Below, piece after piece: positions 1-11,498 of a stretch of 64,000 bases of DNA. A program made the position numbers and the translations under genes. A model generated the notes under the pieces. That model was not told the DNA's origin, searched no databases, and saw nothing but the letters and a program-made list of their open reading frames with translations. Positions within the stretch are counted from its first letter, which is position 1. Each line of letters starts with the position of its first letter. Origin of the DNA: Macrophomina tecta (taxonomy: Eukaryota; Ascomycota; Dothideomycetes; Botryosphaeriales; Botryosphaeriaceae); contig JAKSGN010000006.1 of the NCBI GenBank assembly GCA_024180945.1, positions 3,162,001-3,226,000 on the forward strand. Direction: 5' to 3'.

Positions 1-120
1 TGCGCAGGTTTCCACAGCCTGTACAATTGGGCTGCCCTCACAGCCACAAAACACTCCTTCGTCCGTCTGAAAAGCACTTCACCATCAGTCCCGGGCTAAA
101 CCACACAAAAACAAAAAAGA

Positions 121-192
121 TGACCACACCAGGGGTCGAACCTGGAATCTCTTGATTCGTAGTCAAGCGCCTTGCCATTGGGCCATGCGGCC
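121..192 (-). tRNA. tRNA-Arg (anticodon ACG)
   Basis: Read on the minus strand, this 72-nt segment folds as a cloverleaf. The acceptor stem pairs GGCCGCA with TGTGGTC (two G-U wobbles), the anticodon stem is CTTGA/TCAAG around the loop CTACGAA, and the T arm is CCAGG-TTCGACC-CCTGG. Loop positions 3-5 give anticodon ACG, which after A34 deamination reads CGN arginine codons. The discriminator base is A and no intron is present. CCA is not encoded, as expected for a eukaryotic nuclear tRNA. Confidence is high because every stem pairs and the T loop is canonical. Confidence 0.93.
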
Positions 193-1543
193 AGTTGTGT
201 ACAACTGATGTTGCGTTTGCCAACCAAGCTGTGCTGCTTGGTGGTTGATGGAAGGAGAGTTGCACGCTGTATATAAGTACCTTCTCTATACAAAGACCAA
301 AGCTCTTGACAGGTGGCCGTTCCGCTGTCTCTAGAAGTAGCTAGTTTCAATCTCTGAAAAGATCAATGGGATGCCGTACGGGTGGTTGAGAAGTGGCTTG
401 AGGGCTGTCCAATGGTTGTAAGTGGAATCTCGTAAATACTATCGGCGGATAGATGTGGACAGTCTCCGAGTTTCGTGTAAGGTAGTGCTACAGGAGGGCG
501 GAAGAAGCGAAAGCGTTACTCCGTGCGCCGAAGTTGCATCCGACCGGTAGTCCAGAGAGCGTGAAAGATGTGGCATCGGTTCCAGCAGTGTGCATCAAGT
601 GACTGAAGAGGTATGCCCCGTGAACGGCAGCACGGTTGCTTGGAGCTCTCGTATCAGAAGTCGTATCAGCGGGGTGATTCTGGAGTCCGCTCGCTATAGC
701 AATATAAATGGACAAATGAAAGTTCGCGAGCGGCAAGAGATATAGTAAGAGTCGAACGGTACATAAGAAGGGGGTGTAGTTGACGGCATTGGCCTGTCAA
801 TGGAAGAGATGCCGAGATCTGGGAAGTGTTGGAGACCCCTGAGATCCCACCGTGGCAAAGGTGGCGCGCGGATCGGCGGGTGCGACGGCCGCCTCCCAGC
901 TCAGCAAACACCGTTAATGTATGCAGCAAGAATAGGATCATCGATTCCGCATGAAATCGAAAACGATTCACGACTGGTGCGAGAAAGACCTAACGTAGCA
1001 TACGACCCAGCATTGCCAGCTTTTTCTGAGCCAGCCATCTTTGTAGCCGACGGGCAAACGACAAAATCGCTCAATTGCCAAGTTTAAGTATGGATACTCA
1101 TGGCTAAAAAGTGTAGTGTGTTATTGAGGCTGCATTTCTCCCTCTCATCCAGTTGTCGAAGCTTCTAACAGTAGGGCGGCACAAGTGACAGCTCATCCCC
1201 GCCCCGATGGCCATAGCTCCCTCCCGTTTATCGAACTCCATGAGGTAAGCATGTCGCCACCTCGGTATTAGCGGAGCGCGAATCTTGCCTGTGGCTATCG
1301 GTTATCACCGCGATCCGAGGGTGCCATGGCGTGCTCTGACAGATGGCCTCTTGCTTTGTAAACAAAGCTGGTGGGACTGGCTAGCAAGCTGCGGCACTGT
1401 CCCTCCTTTCGTTCATGCCCCGCCTTCGTCTACTGCGTCAGGCCATATAAAGGTGGCACTCCGGTCCCTCGAGTAATGTTGACCTTCTGGAGGCATCGCT
1501 ACAATTGCATATTGAGGACTGAGAATTGCACGCATCTGCCATT
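193..1543. other. Intergenic; no supported gene
   Basis: The stretch between the tRNA-Arg and the MDR dehydrogenase holds only short open frames on both strands (for example at 800-1087) without recognisable motifs or fungal splice structure. The last few hundred bases, including a TATAAA-like element near 1445, should contain the promoter of the dehydrogenase. I see no repeat or RNA gene here. Confidence 0.5.
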
Positions 1544-3015
1544 ATGAAGGAAGCTATCATCCACAGTGCGGAAAAGGTTTGTTGCAAATCAATAAGAGCA
1601 TTTACAGCCAATGACAGCCAACTGACCAAGCGCAGGTCGAAATTGTCGACTCTCCCGTCCCAAAGCCAGGCCCCAACCAGGTCGTAATCAAAGTGGCCGT
1701 TGTCAGTATATTCAATTCCCGTTCTCAGAAAGCCAAACTAATCACCTCTAAAGAGCGGCTCCAATCCGAAGGACTGGTCAGTCTACCTTTTTCTCTGCGA
1801 TTTCATGTCCATCGGAACTCAATTCCTTCCAGGAAAACACCAGAATGGTCTGACTTGAAGATCAATGGTGGCGACGATATCGCCGGCACTGTCCACAGCG
1901 TCGGAGAAGGCGTGTATGAATTCAAGCCCGGTGATCGCGTCGCCGCCTTCCACGAGATGCGCACTCCCGGTGGCAGCTATGCCGAGTACGCCGTCGCGTG
2001 GCAGCACACCACCTCACACATCCCCGAAAGCCTCAGCTTTGAAGGTACATGGATACGCACCGCGCCATTTTCTTCAATCCCGGATGGCCTGCTAACACGA
2101 TGATTCCGCAGAGGCCGCCACCATCCCGCTCGCCGCCCTAACGGCCGTCATCGGCAACTACGTCCGCCTTGGCCTGCCCCAGCCCTGGAGGCCCGTTCCG
2201 GAGGGCCAGCAGCTCCCCTTCCTCGTCTACGGCGGCGCCTCCGCCGTCGGCGCCTTCGCCATCAAGCTCGCCCGTCTCTCCAACATCCACCCGTGAGAAT
2301 CGCCAGCCCCTCCGGTCGCCCCTTCCCTCCACCCTCGACGAACGCAACCACTGACAACCGCTTCTCCCCGCCAGCATCATCGCCGTCGCCGGCAAGGGGA
2401 TCCCCTACGTCGAGACCCTGCTCGACAAGTCCAAGGGCGACGCCGTCGTCGACTACCGCGCGGGTGACGAGGCCGTCGTCCAGGGCATCAAAGACGCCCT
2501 CAAGGCCTCCGGCACCACCGAGCCGCTCCGGCACGCCTTCGACGCCGTCTCCGAAAAAGGGTCGCAGGTCAACCTGGTCGCGGTGCTCGCGTCGGACGCG
2601 CTCGTCACCAACGTCCTGCCCACCGAAAAGGTAAGCCCACGTCGCGCCGCCCCGCACTCCGACTTGAAGAAAAGAAAGGGAGGGGGTAAAGGGAATGAGG
2701 TAGACCACGACGCTGACACCCCGTGCGCAGTTCGGACCGCCCGGCTTCGCGTACCCCAGCACGTACCGCGCCACCGACTGGACGATGGTGAGTGACGTGC
2801 ACGGCCCGCAGAAGGAGGTCGGCTTCCTCTACTTCCGCTGGATCTTCCGCCAGATCGCGGAAAAGAGGTTCGCGCCGCATCCGTACGAGGTCGTGCCCGG
2901 CGGGCTGGGCGGCGTCGGTCAGGGGCTGAGGAATCTGAAGGAGGGCCGGGCGAGCGCCACGAAGTACGTGTTCAGGATCGCGGAGACGGAGGGTGTGGGG
3001 AAGAGTGCGCCTTGA
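1544..3015 (+). CDS. Zinc-type alcohol dehydrogenase-like / quinone oxidoreductase (MDR family)
   Basis: Seven exons (1544-1576, 1636-1701, 1754-1776, 1833-2044, 2112-2292, 2375-2630, 2731-3015) join without frame loss into a 351-residue protein, a normal MDR length. The N-terminal GroES-like fold shows the family pattern SGSNPKDWK, then GDDIAG, then FKPGDRVAAFHEM. The Rossmann half has the dinucleotide motif YGGASAVG. The catalytic-zinc ligands of classical alcohol dehydrogenases are not evident, so it probably acts as an NADPH-dependent enone or quinone reductase rather than a true alcohol dehydrogenase. The start was chosen because MKEAIIHS reads directly into the fold after the first intron. 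Exon 3 is only 23 nt but encodes the core SGSNPKDW motif, which makes it convincing. The physiological substrate cannot be told from sequence. Confidence 0.85.
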
Positions 3016-4154
3016 GATTTAGGGGGACTTGGAGCTGTAGAGAGCTGTGGGTATGAGGGAGGAAGAGGTTGGGAGGGAGTGGAGTTCCGTGTTTGTCGTG
3101 AGTTGGTGGAGTAGAAGGACGAAGTGGAGACATCTGTCTGCTGTTTGTATGTTTGTTGAAGAGTGTGATGTGCTTGCAAAGGGCTATCCGTTGGTTTGGT
3201 TCCTCGACAAGTCTCCAACGGGCCAGAAATTGGAACTCAAAAACTACGCAATATGCTCTTTTACCGGGGGAGGCGAAGCAACGTGACTGTACTTTTTTAT
3301 CTGCAGTTCTTTCTCCTGATGATGCTTCAATCCCAGTAGCCCCTGACCTACCATCTTAGTAATTGCAGATCTAACCTCGGACTCTGCGTCATTCTTTCAG
3401 AGGGCTTTTTGAATATCGGTCTTCAGCAGAAATTGCATGGATCGAAACTCAAGCAATCGATTAGGCAGCACATCCCTAATTTATCGCAGATAGCCTATCC
3501 AGCCAAAGACGCGTAAGACACCGGAGATTTCAAGCATGTCAAGATACGCCCAGAGTAGCATACGTTACCGGTCAAGCCCCCATGCGCAATAACAACCAGA
3601 AGGAGCACAGACAATTGAGAGCAAAGCCAGAAAAAAAAAAAAGAGAAATGCTCATCCGGTTCATGGCACATGAAATAAAAACAATATGAAAAGAGGGAAT
3701 ACTGCGTTTACACCATAAACCACCCCTAATCGTCATCAAACACTGAGAAGCGAAACGAGTACACATCCAGTCATACCCATGCCCACACCCCCGTCAGTCC
3801 ATCCTGCCGCCACAAAAAAAGGAGCCGGTCAGTCGAAGACAAGCATGCAACAAGGAGCGCCACCCACTACTAATCCAGATGAGAAGCAGAATCTCATACG
3901 GGAAAACAAAGACAACGAAAACCGAAAGAAAAAACAGTCCGCGCGCGACCCCAGGAGACATAAGGAGCGCAACACAGCGCAAGGCAGTAGATCCATGTTC
4001 CCTCTTCATTCTTGCTCTTCGAGAGTGCCATGAAAATTCCCACGATACTCTCGCCAGACCCCTTTTGTGTACAGAAACCCATTCGCTAAGACAGCAATAT
4101 CAGACGAAAAGCAGGGAGGTATATCAATAGCGCTCCGAATTGAACTTTATGCGT
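3016..4154. other. Convergent intergenic region (two 3' UTRs)
   Basis: This stretch separates the 3' ends of the dehydrogenase (plus) and the HMG-box gene (minus). It is more AT- and A-rich than the flanking genes, including an A-run near 3632. Small open frames at 3779-4033 and on the opposite strand look like chance frames. Nothing else is supported. Confidence 0.5.
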
Positions 4155-5649
4155 TTAAGCAGCGGCAGCCTCGCTCTTGCGCTTGCGCTTGTTCTTTTTC
4201 TCCGGCTCAGCAGCAGCGGGCTCGGGAGCGGCGGCAGCCTCCTCAGCACCCTTGGACTTCCTACCACGCTTCTTCTTAGGGGGCTCGTCAGCGGCAGGCT
4301 CCTTGGGAGCTTCTTCCTTCTTTCCCTTCTTCTCCGTCTTGGACTTGGCGACGGGGGTGCCCTCGACAGCCGAGTTCTTGGGATGCGAAGGCAGCGGGAT
4401 GGGGCTGGCCGCATGGGCGGGAGCAGCGGCGGAAGAGGCGGCAACGACGCCGTTCTCCTTGCCAGTCTTGCGGCGCTTGTTCTTTGGAGTCTTGGACTCG
4501 GCTGGAGGGCTGGGAGCCTTCGGGAGAGGGCTGGTCTCGTCGCTCTCCGCCTCCTCAGAAACATCAGCAGATTCTTCCGCGCCGACACCAGCAGCGGCGG
4601 CCGTGCCTTCGGCCATGTCGACATCGCCATCCGCATCAGCTGGACTCTTGGCAGCCCCAGCAAGGCTACTCTTGTACTCGTCCATCCTCTTGATGTACTC
4701 AACACGGTTCTGTTCGTAAACCTCCTTCCAGCCCTGAATTTCTGTTCAGCGCGAGGTCTGGACAGTAGGACGAGAAATTGACTTACCGCCTTTTCCTCCT
4801 CGGTAAGCTCCCTCCAGCGCTTCTTGATCTCCTCCTCAACCTGGCCGGGAGTGACGTCCGGTCCAAGATCTTGCTTCACGATGGGGCGCGCCTGCGCGGA
4901 GAAGAGGAAGTACATGGTCAGAGGGCGCTTGGGCTCGTTGGGGTCCTTCTCTTTCTTCTCCTTCTTGGGTTTCCTGCCCTTCTTCACGGGCTCTTCTTCC
5001 ACGGGCGCAGGGGCAGCCGCGGGCGCACTGGTGGCAGCTGCAACAGCTTGAGGAGCTGCGGCGGGGAGGGGGCCGGCGGCAGCTGGGGGAGAGTCGCGCA
5101 GAGCGCCTGCGAGAATCTCATTGTTATTCAGAGGGTTCGAGATTCCAAAGGTGTCAAGGCGGTAGGGCGTCTGGCCGAGCACGGAGTTGGTGTGCTTGAG
5201 GTACGAACGCAGAAGATCCGTAACGGCGGTTTGCAGAGTGGTCAAGCCGGTGACGACCTGCAGAAAGAATTGAGGGTTAGGGATCAATCTCATTTGCGCG
5301 AGTACGGGTGGGAGAGAGCAGAGGAGCTCATGCAGCCGGCGTGACATGTCGCCCATGGAGGCGCGGACTTGACGCGTCTGTGCCGGGGACAGGAATGCGC
5401 TAGCGGGCATTTTGGAGGGGTGAGAGCGCTAAAGGATGATTGTAGAGCAAGCATCAGGGAAAGCATGTTCAATGGCGCGCAGGCCTGGTTGGGTGGAGGG
5501 TAAGGCGTCGGCACGGCGCGCGTGGGCGGAGGGCGCGCGTTGCAAAACAAAGCGCGACTTACCGAATCGCGCGTCCTGGCGAAGTCCTCCACGCTGATCA
5601 TGAGCTCAGCAGTCTCCTTCTGCTTGTCATCCTTGCGAGGGCGGCCCAT
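4155..5649 (-). CDS. HMG-box nuclear protein (NHP6-like box with acidic/basic tail)
   Basis: Three exons (5563-5649, 4787-5257, 4155-4733) give 378 residues. The N-terminus MGRPRKDDKQKETAEL is followed by a region reading RTRDSVVTGLTTLQ, created by removing a 305-nt first intron; this junction restores the pattern I recall from related fungal proteins. A single HMG box follows at about residues 150-215 (PNEPKRPLTMYFLF ... KKRWRELTEEEKAGWKEVYE), split by a short intron. The C-terminal third is low complexity, with acidic blocks and several basic nuclear-localisation-like runs (KNKRRKTGK, KKKRGRKSK, KKNKRKRKSE). It is expected to bind and bend DNA non-specifically in chromatin. A sequence-specific role cannot be excluded, since only one box and a long tail are visible. 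Confidence 0.88.
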
Positions 5650-8231
5650 GGCGATGCAGGCGGGCTGGTGATGGAAATTGATGGGCGGGCAACGTCGGCA
5701 GAGGGGGTGGAAGAGGTGTGAGGGAGACGACGCGAGCGACGGGCGGCCAGGCGGTATTTTAGGCTTGCCAGGCGGGGATGTCGGCCCCCCAGCAGGCACC
5801 CCATCAAAACGAAAAACTCCGCTCAAGAGGCCCCGTCTGAGCCTCCCGCTGCCCGCCCGCCTGCTGCGACCAGTCGCTTTTTCCCTCCGCGTGCCCAGCT
5901 GCAGTGCACGCTTCTGTGCAGTGCCGTGAAGAGCTCGAGGGCCACCGTCTGTATCGCACGCGGCAGCCTCTGCGGAAGCTGTTTCCGCGGGCGCCCGCCG
6001 TGCCACTGTCTGCAGGCATCCTGCACGCTGAATGGATGCCGCTGCAAGCTCTGTTGAGAGCAGCGTTCAGCACGCCAAATAGGCTCTCGAGCGCCTTTGC
6101 CGGCCAACAGCCTATTTCGCGAGCACACAGGGGCTCTGGGCGTCTGCCGCAGGCCCCCTTCGCACGCAGTTTCAGCGCCGCGGCCGCCCGAGGTAGCCCA
6201 GCAGCCGCGCAGCCCATTTGCCGAGCGCTGGTGTCAGGACAGCGCCCGGAGCCCGCCTGCTGTGGCCTCCCGCTCTCGCCTCAGCCCCTGCCAGCCGCCG
6301 CCCAAGCTGATGCCCCGAGGCCCCCATCAGCAGCGCTGTCGCCCCAGTACACAGGCCCTCGGGCTGGTGTTTCTGCACCCTTCCCATCAGCCTAACTTGC
6401 CTGCTCTTTTCATCACTCGTTTACCCTCATGCACCAGTGCATGGTCGCCTCCCTGTCGACGCTCACGTGCTTGATTCAAAGCTGGAGCTTGTCCAATCAG
6501 GGCAATCGTTCACATGTGCAGAATTGGTGCACTGGTTGAATCCTCAATGTGCGTTTCGCGGTCTTGCAGCACTGCGCGCTAGCTGCTTGCAAGACGCCGG
6601 CGTTGAGCCTACTCTCCATAGTGCTGCACATGCGTCTTGCAGGACCTTTCGAGTCGAATTATGATCCTCCAAAGCAGGCCCAACCGGTACCGACTCTGAG
6701 CTTGTCCGTTTGCTGTTTCTCGCAAATCCAATCAAGGTTCTTGATGCTTGTCGATCTATTCACCAACGGCCAGAGGTGAATTTGAGGGTCACAAACAACC
6801 TCGGCCACCTCCTGATACGGATGAAATTATCACTGCCTCTTCACCTCGCAAATTCCCCACCTTGCAAGATATACTCCACTTCGCCCGGCTTGTCAAAGTT
6901 ACGAAAAATTCCTTTTTTTTTTTTCCGTAGCCGCAGATAGTACTTAATAGGCTCAATATTGGTCATCTTTTCTGGTTGTCTAGCATTTCCATTTTGAAGA
7001 TGATATAATGGCGAACATCTTGAGTTTGAATTGATGGTCAGAACTTGAGGGACTCAAGAACTATGAGATTTCAGTTGTATAATGTGAAAAGCTGAGGCCT
7101 ATAAGGCTCTGAGCCTGGCCTATCTCAATTGCTTTTCAGAATCAGGACATCGCGAGGGGAGGGGGTTGCGGAAAGTCGCTACAACTGAACCTTTACTACT
7201 CGATTACATGCTTGGGTTCTATATCCCATAATAAGTAACAACAACAAGCACAAAGTAAGTCCACCCAACTTCAGTGAACTATCCTTGATATTCACTCTTC
7301 CTTTAAGCTCACGAAAGCACTCGATCTTACCCGGTTTTGCGAGCACAGCCCCTGCCTCGAAAACTGAGGTAGTCTTGTAGACATGAGTGTTTCATATCTT
7401 AGTATACATTATCGTTCGTATGAATTTGACAAGTTTTCATGCCTGCATGTCCCCAACGAACATGGCAGGGCATGGCTTCAGAGGTTGTAGGGAAACAGGA
7501 AAAGCATGATCTCTTGTTCACAGGCCTCGGGCCATGACAGCCACGCAAGGTATCGAGTGTCAATATCGGAGAGCTGCATTGTAGCTTGACAATTACGAGC
7601 ATCGGGATTGGAAAGCGATAGGAGACATCAGCGAATAGTAGAAGACTGACTCCGTTTCATGGACAGTTAGATGAGGGCTTCAGAAGCCGCACGCTACTTT
7701 TCCGTGTTTCTTGTTACTATCTGCGGGCGTGACTGTGGAGCCCCCAAATTTGCTTTGTTGGCTGTTTACTCGTCTTTTCTCGAAGGCGGCGAGCACTCTC
7801 TGATTTCTTGTATACTGTTCTCACGCCGACGAGATTGTGCTTTAGGGTACGGCCAGCAAGCAAGCGAGGCGTGCTGAACCGCAAATCGGGATCTGAATGT
7901 TCGCGTAGCTTCATCATTCGTCTGTGGAAAGATTCTGTTGTTGCTCGGGTTTGCTCACGAAGTTTTAAGTCTTGTTGTGCTACAAGAGCTGGGTAAAAGA
8001 ATGGTCGGTTTGATGAGGGGACACCAAAAAGAGAAAGGTGGCCGAAGCCGTTGCTAAGCAAGAAACAGATATACACATGTGCCATTTGATGTCTATGAGA
8101 GTACTCGATGCCCGTCTACCGTTAAAAACCCGTAACGCCCTGTTGTCCATGCTCATTTTGAAGATAGGGTATATCTTGCGTGTACCATCAACAGCGTGTG
8201 CTCGAAGGGAGATCCAGCCGACGTAGCCCCA
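5650..8231. other. Long intergenic region, promoter of the HMG-box gene
   Basis: A stretch of 2.6 kb without a supported gene. The part nearest the HMG-box start (5650-6400) is GC-rich and gives overlapping open frames on both strands, including 163 codons at 5904-6395, but these lack motifs and look like GC-driven chance frames. From about 6700 to 8200 the DNA is more AT-rich, with short poly-T tracts (for example near 6908), and should include the 3' UTR of the Maf gene. No repeat or tRNA was recognised. Confidence 0.45.
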
Positions 8232-9301
8232 TCACATAATGTTGACATCGGCATCGGCCATCTCCTCCTCCATCTCTTCCTCCGACTTGGTAACATCCTC
8301 GATCATCTTCAGGGTAGCCCTCAGCGGCAGGCCAACGACGTTGTCGAAAGTGCCATCTATCTTCTCCACCAAGATAGAGCCGATACCCTGAATGCCGTAG
8401 CCGCCCGCCTTGTCAGCACCTTCCCTCGTCCTGACATATGCGAGAATCAACTCGTCCGTCACTGCAGCGACCGCATTAGCTCCTATGTCCAACGCATTCT
8501 CCCAGCCATGAGCTGCACGCACCAGACTTATCAAACTTGACCGTCGTGTCCTCCACATGCGTCTTGATCGCATACCCCGGATCCTTGGCACTCTCGAGCG
8601 GGCGCATGCACGCCACAGCCGTGAAGACCTTGTGCTCGCCCGAGTCCCTCAAGCTCTTGAGCATGTCGATGTGCTCCCGCTCGCTGCGCGGCTTCTCCAG
8701 AATCTCACCAAAGTGGCCCACGACGATGGTGTCGGCGGCGATGATCAGCGCCGGCTCGCCCTTCTCCTTATTATCGATCTCCTTCTCGTACACCGTCATC
8801 GCCTTCTTCGTCGCCGTCTCGAGCACGTACTCAAAAGGGGCCATGTTCTTGGGTAGGTCCTCCGGGAAAGCCGAGGGGATGATCTCGAGGTTCGTGAGGC
8901 CGATCTACAGGGGCGAGACATCTCGATATTAGTGCACGCTTCATCATTCGCGAAATACTTGTGGTGTTGTTGGTCGAGGTTGTGGCGGAACCCGTGTATC
9001 TTTTTCGCCTCGCGAGAGAAGGGGGAGGGGGAAAGAGGGGGTTGGCGATAAACCAACGAACCTGTGCGAGCAACTGTCTCCTCCGCGGCGAGCCCGACGC
9101 CAGAATCACCCGTTTCCCGCGCAGCGCGGTCAGCGCCTCGAGCTCGAGCGGCAGTGGCGCCCGTGGCTGCCCGGGTCGCGCAGGCGCTGGCGCCCCGCCG
9201 GCGACGGGGGCGGGTTGCTTGTCGACCGAGTCGTAGGAGGGCGGCGGTTCGGAGGGCGCTGGCTCATAGTTGCTTGTGTCGGGGGTCCCGGTGAAGGTCA
9301 T
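8232..9301 (-). CDS. Maf-like nucleotide pyrophosphatase (septum formation Maf family)
   Basis: Three exons (9062-9301, 8523-8904, 8232-8461) yield 283 residues. After a roughly 55-residue proline-rich N-terminal extension the Maf core begins with [16 protein letters not shown], carrying the family signature SGSPRR, continues with AADTIVV containing the catalytic aspartate, and reaches [14 protein letters not shown] and KAGGYGIQG after the second intron. Maf proteins hydrolyse non-canonical or modified nucleoside triphosphates to monophosphates and so act as house-cleaning enzymes. The acidic C-terminal tail ([13 protein letters not shown]) is typical of fungal members. The open frame continues upstream of the chosen start, with another Met a few codons earlier, so the exact start is uncertain. 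It is divergent from the scytalone dehydratase gene 1.46 kb away; I see no functional link. Confidence 0.9.
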
Positions 9302-10759
9302 GGTGAGCCGGCGCAGCATTGGAAGTGAGAGAGGTTCCGGAGAACGCTTTTGTTTTTGGCCTGGGTCGTCTTTTGCTTCCTGAATCGAGGGCGTTTCGCG
9401 AGCTTGCCGGGTCAATTGCTGATGCGGGAGATGCTTGATCTGCTTCCGGAGGAGAACTAACGCCTTGGCGGGCGAGCTTGCGTCAACAGGAGGCCGGGTG
9501 TCCTTAATTCCGAGCAGGGAGCTTCGTTGGCTGGTCTGGTGAACCGACTGTGCTTGCTGGGGGCAAACAAAGCGAGGGAGGACACGTAGGAATGGCGCGC
9601 ACAATGGTTGTCCAGGGACGATACCGCAAATTGCTACGAAGGCAGCACCGTCTCATCCCATCGTCTGACTGGACGAATACAGCACGCAATGCGATGCCCG
9701 TCTCCACCGAATACGGATCGTTTCTGCAAATACGGCTATGCTCTACTCCAGTTTAAAAATAGCCATTGACCAGCTAGTGCCCGTAGTCGATCATTGCCAT
9801 CACTTGCGATCGATCAAAGTTGGAGTGTGCGCGCATGGGTCGAGGAATTAGGGCGGCATTATAGCCCACCCGAACGACGACAAAACCTACATACCTATAG
9901 TGTTTTAGGCGAACTGACTTTTATGCACGTCTTGAGCCACAAGGACATGTTTAAAATATATTTCTGACTCGAGCAACTTATGTACTCTTATCCCATGCAG
10001 ACAATCATCATAATGGCGGGTTGAGCCGAGTACGTGCAGTCAAACCCGACCTTGGGGCACCGCAGCAACTATAGTTGCTTATACTCACCCCGGACTATTT
10101 CTGCGCCCACAACCGGGACATTCCTTAGGCGTTGCACTAGCCCTCATTGGGACTTGGCTATGGTTCTCCGATGGCTTTCCGAACGCCGTGGCTAGAATTG
10201 GGGGCGAGTCCGAACATCCGGCCCGGACAAGTCGGACATCTCACGATATATTGTTTTGACAACTAACCGAACCATTGTAACTTATTCACATCTATATTCG
10301 CATATGCAAAATGAGTAAGAAGGGAACCATAGGCATGAATCATTGCAATCATATTCGCCCACCGTCCGGTGTTGAGGCAGGGTTGTGAGCGAACCTAGGA
10401 GCCATGATGCGGGACCTACCGCAACCTACGGCTACGGAACCAACCGTCGGATGACCGACAACAGGCTGGAAATGACTCTGAGCTGAAAGCTAATGATTTA
10501 ATGCTTGCTGATGCAGGCACAAACGTAAGGAGGTTGGTGTTGGTGTTCCAGAAGTTTTCGGACTCGACTTCGGCCTCCCCCACATTTTCCGGCGCGGATG
10601 CCATTCAGCATGGGGATCCGGGCCCTGCATTTTCGGCAACAACCACATATATTTAGGAAAAGGGTCTGGAGTATGGAATGATATTCCGATTCAACAGACA
10701 AAGCGGAGACGCCAATTCTTCGAATCAAACCTCTTACCTTCCAATAATCGAACGCAAAC
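9302..10759. other. Divergent intergenic region between Maf and scytalone dehydratase genes
   Basis: This region should carry both promoters. The middle (about 9750-10500) is comparatively AT-rich, has no sizeable open frame, and contains a perfect 16-nt palindrome at 10064-10079. I see no transposase, tRNA or long repeat. Confidence 0.45.
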
Positions 10760-11498
10760 ATGGCTGCGGGCAATATTAACTTCGATGGTATGATATCCAG
10801 TAGCGCGATTCACTGCTGTGGAACGGATGCTGAGACGGAGCAGACTATTTGGGCCTCTGCAACGCTGTTGTTGAGTGGGCGGACAGCTACGATAGCAAGG
10901 TGAGCCCCACTAAACCCTCTGACGACGCCCCCGCAGGCTCTGACTCTGTGCAAAGGACTGGGACAGGCTGCGCAAGTGCATCGCCCCAACACTGAGGGTA
11001 GGTCGGCTGTCTTTTTTTCGGAGAAACACTGGGTGAATGACGTGGGGCCAATAGATTGATTACCGCTCCTTTCTCGACAAGCTGTGGGAGGCTATGCCGG
11101 CCGAGGAATTCGTCGCCATGATCTCGTCACCGGCGGTTCTGGGCGACCCCCTCCTCAAGACGCAGCACTTCATCGGTGGCTCCAAGTGGGAGAAGATTTC
11201 GGACGACGAGGTGATTGGAGTGCATCAGCTGCGCGTGCCCCACCAGAGATACACCGACGAGACCCGTACCACCGTGGCAGTCAAGGGACACGCCCACAGC
11301 ACCAACACGCACTGGTACAAGAAAGTCAACGGCGTGTGGAAGTTTGCTGGGCTCAACCCGGATATCCGATGGGGAGAGTATGACTTCGACAAGGTGTTTG
11401 CCAGCGGGCGCGACGAATTCGGGGAGACCAAGGCGGTGGAGGGCATCCCGGAGAAGAAGGAGTCAGACGCGCCGGCGGTCGCTGCAGCGGCGTCGTGA
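10760..11498 (+). CDS. scd1: Scytalone dehydratase (DHN-melanin biosynthesis)
   Basis: Four exons (10760-10787, 10844-10899, 10956-10997, 11055-11498) encode 189 residues, slightly longer than the usual ~170-190. The enzyme dehydrates scytalone to 1,3,8-trihydroxynaphthalene and vermelone to 1,8-dihydroxynaphthalene. The active-site landmarks known from the Magnaporthe enzyme are all visible: the Tyr-Asp pair in [10 protein letters not shown], the tyrosine in IDYRSF, histidines in TQHFIGG and [11 protein letters not shown], and the asparagine in GLNPDIRW. It belongs to the NTF2-like cone fold and forms a trimer. The C-terminal tail is Ala/Val-rich. No polyketide synthase or trihydroxynaphthalene reductase lies in this window, so the pathway genes are not clustered here. 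Confidence 0.95.

Noticed and set aside
4140..5344. Long plus-strand frames opposite the HMG-box gene
   Set aside because: Antisense shadows of the Lys/Ala/Glu-rich HMG tail (Leu/Ser-rich mirror composition).
5904..6395. 163-codon plus-strand frame upstream of the HMG-box gene
   Set aside because: Overlaps equally long minus-strand frames in GC-rich DNA, shows no motif, and is Ala/Pro-rich as expected for GC-driven chance frames.
9780..10500. Possible transposon remnant between Maf and scytalone dehydratase
   Set aside because: No open frame, terminal repeat or target duplication could be identified; only a short palindrome is seen.
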